A stretch of DNA of 22,907 nucleotides, from NCBI GenBank assembly GCA_001510455.1, contig LFFH01000011.1, positions 1-22,907 of the forward strand, in the 5' to 3' direction. Source of the DNA: Actinobacteria bacterium casp-actino8. Its GTDB lineage: Bacteria; Actinomycetota; Acidimicrobiia; Acidimicrobiales; Ilumatobacteraceae. The number at the start of each line of letters is the position of its first letter. Position 1 is the first letter of the stretch. A program made the position numbers and the translations under genes. This document shows, piece by piece, positions 1 to 6,779 of this stretch. The notes under the pieces are model-generated. The model saw only the letters and a program-made list of their open reading frames with translations, had not been told where the DNA came from and searched no databases.

Positions 1-75
1 CAGCCCCGACCCGATTGGTACGAAGCTTTGAAGCCCGGTATCCCGGGAATTCACTTCCCGATGCCGGAGGCCTGA
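1..75 (+). CDS. C-terminal end of an unidentified protein (partial)
   Basis: Frame 1 is open from the window edge to TGA at 73-75 and gives 24 residues ending in HFPMPEA. The reading runs through without a stop and finishes one base before the convergent stop of the next gene, which is how other convergent pairs in this window are packed. The fragment is too short to assign a family. It could be a chance open stretch, but the Trp/Tyr/Pro/Gly-rich composition reads like a normal protein tail. Confidence 0.45.
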   Translation, partial: QPRPDWYEALKPGIPGIHFPMPEA

Positions 76-76
76 C

Positions 77-1156
77 TCAGATCAGGAATTCGGCGACCGC
101 GTGATCGCGCATGGTCGCCTGGGCGCGTTCGATGACCTGTGTCCAGAGCGCCATGGCGCGTTCGCTCGACGAATCGAGGGTGCCCACGGCGTACACCGGG
201 ATGATCCATCCATAGAGCACACCCACTCGGTAGTCCTGGAAGAATTGATCGAAGGAATAGCCCGACACGCCGAGTGACACGAGTTCGTCGTGATACGTGT
301 GCAGGAGTGAGTCTTCACAGCGACGACGAACGTCGGTCGGCACGCTCTGGCTGATGAAGTACCCGATGTCGTACGCTCCACCACCTTTGCTCGACGTCTG
401 GAAGTCGATCATCCAGACGCGATCGGCGGCGTCGTCGAAGAACAAGTTGTCGAGCCGGTAGTCGAAATGGGCGACCGTGTTCGGCATCGCAGCGATGCGA
501 TCGAGAAGCTGATGCACGTTGTCGCCGAAGCTTTCCATCACCGGAACCATGTCGGGGTCGACCGCATGCGCGAAGACCTGAAGGAAGCCGGGAAGGGAAG
601 CCTTGTACACCTCGCGACCAATCTTCATTCCGTCCGAGTTGGCCATCGGCATCCAGTCGATGGCATCGAGCGCGTCGTTCTGCCAGAAGCGAGCGTGTAG
701 GCGGGCGGCGGCTCGCATGGCGGCGTGGGCGTCCTTTTCGTCGACCCCGGCGGCCTGGTCGCCGACCCGTAAGTGACTGAGGTCCTCGAGCATGAGAACG
801 AAGTCCCCGGCTTCGAGGTCTTCGGCCACCGCGTAAGCAGTTGGGACCACATCGAGTGTCGGTGCCAGGTCTCGATAGAAGAGCGCCTCCCGCTCGAACA
901 CCCGGGCTGCCGCCAACATCTGGCGAACATTGTCGTCCTGAGTCGGGATCTTGCAGATCATGGTGGCCGGACCCGTTCCCCCCGAGTACGAAACGGCGAT
1001 GCGGCCGACCTCCCCCATGAAGCCGATTCCGGGTCCGACGGTGTCGCTGTGCACCGCACTGACCTCGGTTCGGGCGTCGATGGTGCCGGCCGATCGCAGA
1101 CGCTCGGTCAACCAGTCGGCCCTGACCTGATTCGAAGACGTGGGAAGACGAGTCAT
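77..1156 (-). CDS. Aminoglycoside phosphotransferase (APH)-family small-molecule kinase
   Basis: This 359-residue protein has the APH/choline-kinase fold signatures. The catalytic loop HFDYRLDN (H230, D232, N237) matches HxDxxxxN, and MIDFQ (D251) is the metal-binding DFG-equivalent. An EDL stretch near residue 124 fits the hinge region. APH-like proteins beside acyl-CoA and SDR genes are common in actinobacteria and often have unknown, non-antibiotic substrates, so resistance should not be assumed. I chose ATG at 1156 rather than an upstream start at 1183 because TACGGT lies exactly 6 nt before it, the same arrangement as at several other starts here, suggesting a leaderless mRNA. It diverges from the catabolic operon at 1232 and converges with the partial gene at the left edge, one base apart. 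The substrate is unknown. Confidence 0.85.
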   Translation of the reverse strand: MTRLPTSSNQVRADWLTERLRSAGTIDARTEVSAVHSDTVGPGIGFMGEVGRIAVSYSGGTGPATMICKIPTQDDNVRQMLAAARVFEREALFYRDLAPTLDVVPTAYAVAEDLEAGDFVLMLEDLSHLRVGDQAAGVDEKDAHAAMRAAARLHARFWQNDALDAIDWMPMANSDGMKIGREVYKASLPGFLQVFAHAVDPDMVPVMESFGDNVHQLLDRIAAMPNTVAHFDYRLDNLFFDDAADRVWMIDFQTSSKGGGAYDIGYFISQSVPTDVRRRCEDSLLHTYHDELVSLGVSGYSFDQFFQDYRVGVLYGWIIPVYAVGTLDSSSERAMALWTQVIERAQATMRDHAVAEFLI

Positions 1157-1162
1157 GACCGA

Positions 1163-1168
1163 ACCGTA
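1163..1168 (-). promoter_or_regulatory. Putative -10 box of a leaderless promoter for the APH-like gene
   Basis: Read on the - strand this is TACGGT, followed by 6 nt and then ATG at 1156. No Shine-Dalgarno sequence is present. A TAnnnT box this close to the start would place transcription initiation at or next to the A of ATG. No convincing -35 box is visible. Confidence 0.5.
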
Positions 1169-1205
1169 GTCGTCGTCGGGCACGGATCGAAGGCCGATGG
1201 CGCAC

Positions 1206-1211
1206 TAGTGT
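1206..1211 (+). promoter_or_regulatory. Putative -10 box of the catabolic operon
   Basis: TAGTGT lies inside the perfect 8-bp palindrome CACTAGTG (1203-1210). A transcription start about 7 nt downstream, near 1218, would leave a roughly 14-nt leader carrying the G-rich ribosome-binding stretch GAGGGGG before ATG at 1232. It is back to back with the divergent -10 at 1163-1168 within a 75-bp gap. No clear -35 box is seen. Confidence 0.4.
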
Positions 1212-1231
1212 CGAGACGAGGGGGTGGAAGC

Positions 1232-1657
1232 ATGGCCCGAGTGCCTGTTGCCGAAGGGGTGTTCACGTGGCCGGCCGAGGAGCCGGCGCTCATCGGAAGT
1301 CGTTGTGTGAATTGCGGGAACCACATGTTCCCGGTGCAGTCGGGTTGCCCGAAGTGCAGCGGTGACACGACCGAGACCGTCACGCTCGGACGGCGAGGAA
1401 CTCTCTGGACCTGGACGATTCAGGGATTCCCACCCAAGGCCCCGCCCTACGCCGGTGACGCCGATCCGAAGACGTTCCGCGCCTTCGGTGTCGGATACGT
1501 CGAACTATCCGGCGAGGTGAAGGTCGAGTGTCGACTCACCGAGTCGGACCCCGAGAAGCTGAAGATCGGTATGGAGATGGAGTTGGTCCTGGTTCCGCTG
1601 GCCACTGACGAGAACGGCGACGAAGTGGTCACGTTCGCGTTCGCGCCGGTGGCGTGA
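1232..1657 (+). CDS. DUF35 OB-fold protein with zinc ribbon, partner of the adjacent thiolase
   Basis: The product has 141 residues. An N-terminal rubredoxin-like zinc ribbon (C25-x2-C28 and C39-x2-C42) is followed by an OB-fold with the typical run around GTLWTWTIQGFPPK. Members of this family (DUF35, ChsH2-type) form complexes with thiolase-like enzymes, as in the steroid side-chain aldolase ChsH2/Ltp2 and in archaeal thiolase/HMG-CoA synthase assemblies. The gene directly precedes such a thiolase (33-nt gap), which supports this role. The frame is open upstream to 773, but ATG 1232 is preceded by a G-rich ribosome-binding sequence and fits the family N-terminus, while the upstream part overlaps the APH gene. 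It probably holds and positions acyl-CoA substrates rather than catalysing the reaction itself. Confidence 0.88.
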   Translation: MARVPVAEGVFTWPAEEPALIGSRCVNCGNHMFPVQSGCPKCSGDTTETVTLGRRGTLWTWTIQGFPPKAPPYAGDADPKTFRAFGVGYVELSGEVKVECRLTESDPEKLKIGMEMELVLVPLATDENGDEVVTFAFAPVA

Positions 1658-1690
1658 TCAGTGATCGTTATCGCGTAGAGAGGAGAGGTC

Positions 1691-2839
1691 ATGAGTGCTG
1701 ACGTTGCGATCGTCGGTATCGGAATGCACGAATTCGGTCGACACGAGGGTGTCTCGGGTATGGACCAAGGAGTGATCGCGGTTCGGCGAGCACTGGCCGA
1801 CGCCGGCGCCTCGTGGGACGACATGCAGTTCGCCTTCGGTGGTTCGATGGCTGCTGGAGCAGCCGACACCATGGTGTCGATCCTCGGACTCACCGGACTG
1901 CAGTTCATCAACGTGATGAACGGTTGCGCCACGGGTGGATCGGCCCTCTTCTCGGCATACAACACCATCAAGTCGGGAGTATTCGATCTCGGAATCGCGA
2001 TCGGGTTCGACAAGCACGAACGCGGTGCCTTCCGGGTGAACACTAAGGGTGCGGGCCTGGGCGACTGGTACGGAGCGAGTGGTCTGGCGCTCACGACTCA
2101 GTTCTTCGGTATGAAGATCAATCGCTACATGCACGAGTACGGCATCACACCTTCGACTCTGGCGAAGGTGTCAGCCAAGGCATTTCGCAACGGATCTCAG
2201 AACCCGATGGCCTGGCGTCGCAAGCCACTGTCGGAAGAAGAGATCTCCAACTCTCCGATGTTGTCGTACCCGCTCACGCAATACATGTTCTGCAACCCCG
2301 GTGAGGGCGGAGTGGCGCTGATTCTGTGCCGAGCCGACAAAGCGCACTTGTACACCGAAAAACCCATCTACCTGCGCGCTGCAGTCGTCAGAAGTCGTCG
2401 ATTCGGATCGTTCGAAGTTCTGGCACCGTCGATCGCTCTCGAGCACAACGCCGGTCCGACGGTCGACGCGTCGAAGGCGGCCTTCGAGATGGCAGGAATC
2501 GGTCCCGACGACGTCGATCTGGCGCAGCTTCAGGACACCGAGACCGGAGCCGAAGTGATGCACATGGCCGAGAACGGTTTCTGCGAGCACGGCGAACAGG
2601 AGATGATGATCCAGGCCGGCGAAACAGAGATCGGTGGACGATTCCCGGTCAACACCGACGGAGGGTGTCTGGCCAACGGTGAACCGATCGGGGCCTCGGG
2701 CCTTCGACAGGTGTACGAGAACGTTCTGCAATTGCGGGGCGACGCCGGGGCCCGGCAGGTTCCGAACGATCCGCGTGTGGCCTACACGCACGTCTACGGT
2801 GCGCCGGGAATATCCGGGGTCACCATTCTCTCGCGCTGA
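1691..2839 (+). CDS. Thiolase-superfamily (lipid-transfer-protein/SCP-x type) protein
   Basis: This 382-residue protein has the two-half thiolase fold. The nucleophile motif NGCATGGSAL (C79) is intact, and the C-terminal NTDGG...IGASGLRQ motif (321-340) is recognisable. Three usual acid/base sites differ. The GHP histidine is Glu (GEP, E331), the SCP-x HDCF-type motif reads QDTE (281-284), and the final CxGxG loop reads VYGAPGISG (368-376) with no Cys. These changes are expected in lipid-transfer-type aldolases or other non-thiolytic members more than in a true acetyl-CoA acyltransferase. A strong Shine-Dalgarno (AGGAGAGG) precedes ATG 1691. It forms a DUF35-thiolase pair with the preceding gene, and its stop overlaps the next start by one base. 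Retro-aldol or retro-Claisen C-C cleavage of a CoA ester is the likely role. Confidence 0.85.
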   Translation: MSADVAIVGIGMHEFGRHEGVSGMDQGVIAVRRALADAGASWDDMQFAFGGSMAAGAADTMVSILGLTGLQFINVMNGCATGGSALFSAYNTIKSGVFDLGIAIGFDKHERGAFRVNTKGAGLGDWYGASGLALTTQFFGMKINRYMHEYGITPSTLAKVSAKAFRNGSQNPMAWRRKPLSEEEISNSPMLSYPLTQYMFCNPGEGGVALILCRADKAHLYTEKPIYLRAAVVRSRRFGSFEVLAPSIALEHNAGPTVDASKAAFEMAGIGPDDVDLAQLQDTETGAEVMHMAENGFCEHGEQEMMIQAGETEIGGRFPVNTDGGCLANGEPIGASGLRQVYENVLQLRGDAGARQVPNDPRVAYTHVYGAPGISGVTILSR

Positions 2840-3306
2840 TGGCATCTGACGAGGTCGGCGTCCTCCTCGCCGAACGTGCGATCAGGGACGTCGTCCACAA
2901 CTACTGCCGGGGTGTCGATTCGATCGACGCCGCGCTGCTGTCGACGGTCTTCGCCGAGGACTGCGTGGTCGACTACGGACCGAGTTTGGGAGGTCCCCGC
3001 CAAGGCCGTGAGGCCATCGTGGCCGGACTGGTGGCCGGACTCCCGAGATACGCGTCGACCCATCACCAGGTGTCGAACATCCAACTGTGTCTGGACGGCG
3101 ACGAAGCGGCGAGTGGAGTCACCTACGTGACGGCGTGGCATCGTTTCGAGGACGGTCGCCCCGATGCGGTTTTCTATGGGCAGTATCACGACCGTTTCGT
3201 GAAGACCGCCGAGGGATGGCGCATTGTCGAGAGGCGGTTGTTCTCGACCGGAAACGAGAACTTCGACGTCGAATGGCGCATGATTCCGCGACTCGGGAGG
3301 AACTGA
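2839..3306 (+). CDS. SnoaL-like / NTF2-fold protein
   Basis: This 155-residue protein has the SnoaL-like pattern: a helical N-terminus (ERAIRDVVHNYCRGVD), then FAEDCVVDYG, an inserted HHQVSNI strand, and a closing GWRIVERRLF strand. This fold is used by scytalone dehydratase, ketosteroid isomerase, polyketide cyclases and small subunits of oxygenases. Length and motifs cannot distinguish these. The start overlaps the thiolase stop by one base (TGATG) and its own stop overlaps the ligase start the same way, so translation of the three genes is probably coupled. A dehydratase or isomerase acting on an intermediate is a reasonable guess. It is the first of four NTF2-fold proteins in the window. 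Confidence 0.8.
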   Translation: MASDEVGVLLAERAIRDVVHNYCRGVDSIDAALLSTVFAEDCVVDYGPSLGGPRQGREAIVAGLVAGLPRYASTHHQVSNIQLCLDGDEAASGVTYVTAWHRFEDGRPDAVFYGQYHDRFVKTAEGWRIVERRLFSTGNENFDVEWRMIPRLGRN

Positions 3307-4883
3307 TGGCAACTTTGACGTCCGATCACGCGCGAGAGCGAGGTTCGGAGATGGCGCTCGTCGACGACTTGCGGCAGGTTTCGTGGGCCGAACTCGACGA
3401 ACGGGTGAACCAATTGGTGAACGGCCTCCGCTCGCGAGGACTGAAGGCTGGGGACACCGTGGCTGTGATCGCTGGCAACCAATGTGAGTGGTTCGAGATC
3501 GCGCAGGCCTGCGCCCATGGAGGCTGGACCTACGTGCCGGTCAACTGGCATTTCGTCGCCGATGAGTTCGCCTACGTCTTCTCGGACTCCGACGCCGTCA
3601 TGGTGTTCGTCGACGATCGCTTCGCGGATGCCGTGGCCACAGCCCTGGCCGATGAACGAAGTGAGGGCGTATCGACGGTCGTGGGCCTACGCACGGCGGC
3701 CGGTTCACCCGTTCGTGCTGACTCGCGCTTCGTGGAATTCGAGGACGTGGTGGCGAATGGCGATCCGTCGGAGCCTGACGACCAGCTGCTCGGTGGGCCG
3801 ATGTTCTACACCTCGGGAACCACCGGTCGTCCGAAAGGAGTTCGAGGAGCGCTCTCGGGAGGCATGGCGGTCACACCCGACATCATGAAGTTGGTGGCTG
3901 GGGGATTCTCGAACTTCGTTCCGACTCCGGGACGAACGCTTCTCTGCGGACCCTTCTATCACTCGGCGCAGTGGGCGTTCTCGTTCCTACCGATGATCAA
4001 CGGGTCGTCCGTGGTCATGCAGCACAAGTACGACTCGGCTGGTGTGCTCGAGTTGATCGATCGTCACGCGTGCACGAACGTGCACCTCGTTCCGACGCAG
4101 ATGAAGCGACTACTCGATCTGCCCGACGACGCGAAGTCGTCGTTCTCGGGCGCATCCATGTCGGTCGCCTGGCACGGTGCCGCGCCGTGCCCTCCGGCGG
4201 TGAAGCGAGCGCTCATCGAGTGGTGGGGTCCCAAGGTGACCGAGTACTACGGATCGACCGAGGGTTCGATCATTTCGGTGATTCCGGCCGACGAATGGTT
4301 GGCCAAGGGTGGGAGTGTCGGGCGTCCCCTCGACAGTGTCGAGGTCCTGGTGGTGGACGAGGAGGGGGCCACTGTCGAACAGGGCAAGGAGGGAACTCTC
4401 TACTTCCGCAACAAGATGGGGACCGACTTCTCGTATCACAAGGACGACGAGAAGACGAAGGCTGCTCACCTGGAGCCCGGAGTCTTCACGACGGGCGATG
4501 TCGGGTACATCGACACCGACGGTTATCTCTGGTTGTCCGATCGCAAGATCGACATGATCATCAGCGGAGGGGTGAACATCTATCCGGCCGAGATCGAAGG
4601 AGCACTCGCATCGCACTCGTCGGTTGAGGACGTCGCAGTCATCGGGGTGCCCGACGACGAGTTCGGTGAGAGTGTGAAGGCGATCGTGCAACTCGTGGAC
4701 GGTGTGTCGGCTTCCGACGAACTGTCAGCCGACCTGATCACTCACTGTCGTGGGTTGCTGGCCGGATACAAGGCCCCCCGATCGGTGGACTACGTGGATG
4801 CGATTCCACGGACGGGTACCGGCAAGATCCAGAAGGCGCCCCTGCGAGCCCCGTACTGGGAAGGCCGCGAGCGGAGGATCTGA
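3306..4883 (+). CDS. Acyl-CoA synthetase (AMP-forming, class I adenylate-forming)
   Basis: This 525-residue enzyme would activate a carboxylic acid to its CoA thioester through an acyl-adenylate. Motifs in order are the P-loop YTSGTTGRPKG (168-178), YYGSTEG (314-320), TGD (396-398), DRKIDMIISGG (412-422) and the C-terminal catalytic lysine in PRTGTGKIQK (K507), so the active site looks complete. WHGAAPCP and IEWWGP resemble the bile-acid-CoA-ligase/FadD-type group. I chose ATG 3306 because it overlaps the preceding stop as TGATG. A longer open frame to 3087 lies inside the SnoaL gene and has no family-like sequence. It is paralogous to the ligase at 13069. The substrate is not identifiable; the neighbours suggest a bulky or branched acid. 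Confidence 0.93.
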   Translation: MATLTSDHARERGSEMALVDDLRQVSWAELDERVNQLVNGLRSRGLKAGDTVAVIAGNQCEWFEIAQACAHGGWTYVPVNWHFVADEFAYVFSDSDAVMVFVDDRFADAVATALADERSEGVSTVVGLRTAAGSPVRADSRFVEFEDVVANGDPSEPDDQLLGGPMFYTSGTTGRPKGVRGALSGGMAVTPDIMKLVAGGFSNFVPTPGRTLLCGPFYHSAQWAFSFLPMINGSSVVMQHKYDSAGVLELIDRHACTNVHLVPTQMKRLLDLPDDAKSSFSGASMSVAWHGAAPCPPAVKRALIEWWGPKVTEYYGSTEGSIISVIPADEWLAKGGSVGRPLDSVEVLVVDEEGATVEQGKEGTLYFRNKMGTDFSYHKDDEKTKAAHLEPGVFTTGDVGYIDTDGYLWLSDRKIDMIISGGVNIYPAEIEGALASHSSVEDVAVIGVPDDEFGESVKAIVQLVDGVSASDELSADLITHCRGLLAGYKAPRSVDYVDAIPRTGTGKIQKAPLRAPYWEGRERRI

Positions 4884-4890
4884 CCGAACC

Positions 4891-5358
4891 ATGATCGACT
4901 TCACCCGCGCCTATCACCTCGGAGTTCGAGTTCCCGACATCGGGTCGGCGATGAACGAGATGGGTGACTCGCTCGGAATTTCGTGGTGTTCGCTGCAGGA
5001 AAGAGAACAGAACGTATGGTTGCCCGACGTCGGAGCGACCACGATTCCGTTGCGCTTCACGTATTCGGCCGAGGGACCCATGCACGTCGAACTGCTCGAA
5101 GGTGCGCCGGAGTCGATATGGGACGGCCGTCTGTCGCCCGGAGCGCACCACATCGGTGTCTGGTCCGACGACGTGAGGGGTGAGACGCAACGTCTCGTCG
5201 AGGCCGGATGGACCCTTCTCATGGCGCAGGCACCACCCGACGACGGGTTCGGTGCCTTCACGTACGTTCAACCTCCATCGGGACTGATCGTCGAGTTGGT
5301 CTGGAGTGCGATCGAACCGATGTTCCAGCGTTGGTTCGCCGGCGGATCACTCGGATAG
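4891..5358 (+). CDS. VOC-superfamily (glyoxalase/epimerase/dioxygenase fold) protein
   Basis: The 155-residue product has two beta-alpha-beta-beta-beta modules. The four expected metal ligands are present: H9 (YHLGVRV), E67 (HVELLE), H87 (HHIGVWSDD) and E135 (IVELVW). An H/E/H/E set occurs in glyoxalase I and methylmalonyl-CoA epimerase. In an operon of CoA enzymes an epimerase, isomerase or lyase acting on an acyl-CoA is plausible, but the family is too diverse to name the reaction. ATG 4891 lies 7 nt after the ligase stop. The GGAGG upstream is about 13 nt away, so initiation may depend on coupling. An open extension to 4750 lies within the ligase and is not family-like. Confidence 0.85.
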   Translation: MIDFTRAYHLGVRVPDIGSAMNEMGDSLGISWCSLQEREQNVWLPDVGATTIPLRFTYSAEGPMHVELLEGAPESIWDGRLSPGAHHIGVWSDDVRGETQRLVEAGWTLLMAQAPPDDGFGAFTYVQPPSGLIVELVWSAIEPMFQRWFAGGSLG

Positions 5359-5367
5359 GAGCATCAG

Positions 5368-6324
5368 ATGAGCGCGGAGTTCGGGGCGACCACGTCCACT
5401 GACGAGGTACTCGGCGGAGTCGACCTCGCTGGTCGTCGGTACCTCGTGACCGGTTCGTCTGGGGGACTCGGTCTCGAGACCTGCCGTTCGCTGGCCGCAC
5501 ACGGAGCGTCGGTGATCATGGTCGCCCGTGACGTCGCCAAGAACGCTCTCGCGCGGGCGTCGATCTTGGAATCGTGCCCCGGGGCCGAACTCGTACCGAT
5601 CGAATGCGATCTCGGATCGCTCGTTTCGGTCCGCAGAGCCGTTGGCGAGATCCTGGAATCGACATCGCACCTGAACGGAATCGTGGCCAATGCGGGAATC
5701 ATGGCCACGCCCTTCGGCACTTCGGCTGACGGCCACGAAAGCCAGTTCGCCGTCGACCACCTCGGACACTTCTTGCTCGTTCGCGAATTGCTCGAACTTC
5801 TCGCCCGTTCGGCGCCGGCGCGTGTGGTGATCGTCAGTTCGGCCGGCCATCGAATGGGTGACGTCGATCTGGACGATGTCGACTTCAACCACCGCGAGTA
5901 CGACCCATTCGTTGCCTACGGGGCCGCCAAGACCTGCAACGTTCTGCACGCCGTCGGAATCGACGAACGCTGGCGGGATCGCGGTGTGCGAGCGTTCGCA
6001 GTTCATCCCGGAGGGATTCACACCGAGCTGGGTCGCTACATGACACCCGAAGTGATCTCGCAGCTTTTGTCCCGTATGGAGGGTGCTTCTTCGTTCGAGT
6101 GGAAGTCGATTCCGCAAGGCGCCGCGACCCAGGTCTGGGCCCTGACCTCACCCGATCTCGACGGTACGGGTGCTCTGTACTGTGAGGACTGTCGCGTCTC
6201 TCCGGTTCTGACGGAGGACGTGGCGGGTGTCGATGGTCCTGGTGTGGCGGCTCGAGCCGTCGATCCGAATCGGGCGACACGGCTTTGGGACCTCAGCGAG
6301 CAGTTGGTGGCGACCGCGGATTAG
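5368..6324 (+). CDS. Short-chain dehydrogenase/reductase, retinol-dehydrogenase-like
   Basis: This 318-residue SDR is longer than the classical 250. It has the nucleotide motif TGSSGGLG (28-35), NAG (108-110), Ser157/158, and the catalytic pair Y184/K188 in YGAAK. Arg54 at the end of the second strand suggests NADP(H). The HHREYD-type insert before the Tyr and the HPGGIHTELGRY segment (213-224) resemble the retinol-dehydrogenase/WW-oxidoreductase and light-dependent protochlorophyllide reductase-like group, which often acts on lipophilic alcohols or aldehydes. A GGAG ribosome-binding sequence wraps the stop codon of the VOC gene, 6 nt before ATG 5368. A carotenoid-cleavage-type enzyme two genes downstream would release an aldehyde, so aldehyde/alcohol interconversion is a plausible role. 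Confidence 0.88.
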   Translation: MSAEFGATTSTDEVLGGVDLAGRRYLVTGSSGGLGLETCRSLAAHGASVIMVARDVAKNALARASILESCPGAELVPIECDLGSLVSVRRAVGEILESTSHLNGIVANAGIMATPFGTSADGHESQFAVDHLGHFLLVRELLELLARSAPARVVIVSSAGHRMGDVDLDDVDFNHREYDPFVAYGAAKTCNVLHAVGIDERWRDRGVRAFAVHPGGIHTELGRYMTPEVISQLLSRMEGASSFEWKSIPQGAATQVWALTSPDLDGTGALYCEDCRVSPVLTEDVAGVDGPGVAARAVDPNRATRLWDLSEQLVATAD

Positions 6325-6327
6325 GGT
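6322..6327 (+). promoter_or_regulatory. Putative internal -10 box overlapping the SDR stop codon
   Basis: TAGGGT begins with the TAG stop codon of the SDR and is followed by exactly 6 nt and ATG 6334. This reproduces the box-to-start spacing seen at 1156, 8658 and 13069. The AGGG could alternatively be a weak ribosome-binding site about 8 nt from the ATG, so promoter identity is uncertain. Confidence 0.35.
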
Positions 6328-6333
6328 TCGCCC

Positions 6334-6741
6334 ATGGCGACCATCTTGGCTCACATCACCGTTCGCCCCGGTTCGGAGTCGGACTTCGAGGCCATCTCTC
6401 GTGACTTGTACGAGACCAGTCACGAGTCAGAGACCGGGCTGTTGAGGTACGAGTACTGGCGCGGGTCGGAGCCCGGCTCGTATTACACGCTGTTGTCGTT
6501 CGTCGATTTCGCGTCGTTCATCGCTCACCAGACGAGTGATCATCACGAGGAAGCATCGCCGAAACTCGGCCAGGTGCTGACGGGCATCCGCCTCGAGTGG
6601 ATCGATCCGGTGGACGGAGCCGCTCCGCTACCACGAACCGAAGCCCAGGACCTCTCGGCAGCGGCCGACGAATTGACTCGTCGGTACGCCGAACGTTTCG
6701 CAGCCCGCGTCGCGCCGTGGTGGCAGACAGTTCGAAACTGA
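6334..6741 (+). CDS. Small ABM-like (antibiotic biosynthesis monooxygenase fold) protein
   Basis: This 135-residue protein begins with the ferredoxin-like ABM pattern: a first strand MATILAHITVRPG, a helix with FEAISRDLYE, then LLRYEYWRG and YYTLLSFVD strands, and a helix containing FIAHQTSDHHEEA. Such small proteins act as cofactor-independent monooxygenases, heme-degrading enzymes, or oligomeric proteins of unknown role. The C-terminal 40 residues, rich in Ala, Glu and Arg, are an extension beyond the usual roughly 100 residues. It lies 9 nt after the SDR and 38 nt before the oxygenase gene. Activity is not predictable from sequence alone. Confidence 0.7.
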   Translation: MATILAHITVRPGSESDFEAISRDLYETSHESETGLLRYEYWRGSEPGSYYTLLSFVDFASFIAHQTSDHHEEASPKLGQVLTGIRLEWIDPVDGAAPLPRTEAQDLSAAADELTRRYAERFAARVAPWWQTVRN

Positions 6742-6779
6742 GCACGACCGGACGACCCGCGATCAGGAAGGATTCGCAC

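Noticed and set aside
71..86. CCTGA/TCAGG inverted repeat at the left convergent junction
   Set aside because: A 5-bp stem with a 6-nt loop is weak and could arise simply from facing stop codons.
77..1156. Antibiotic resistance gene
   Set aside because: The APH fold is shared by many kinases of unknown substrate, and the neighbours are catabolic enzymes; no feature points to an aminoglycoside substrate.
315..1205. A 296-codon open frame on the - strand overlapping the APH-like gene
   Set aside because: It is in another frame of the same strand as the APH gene, is strongly Arg-rich, and lacks any motif; the APH frame has an intact HxDxxxxN loop.
5356..5367. TAGGAG 6 nt before the SDR start as another leaderless -10 box
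   Set aside because: The last base does not fit TAnnnT, and GGAG at this spacing is a good ribosome-binding site, so translation signalling is the simpler reading.
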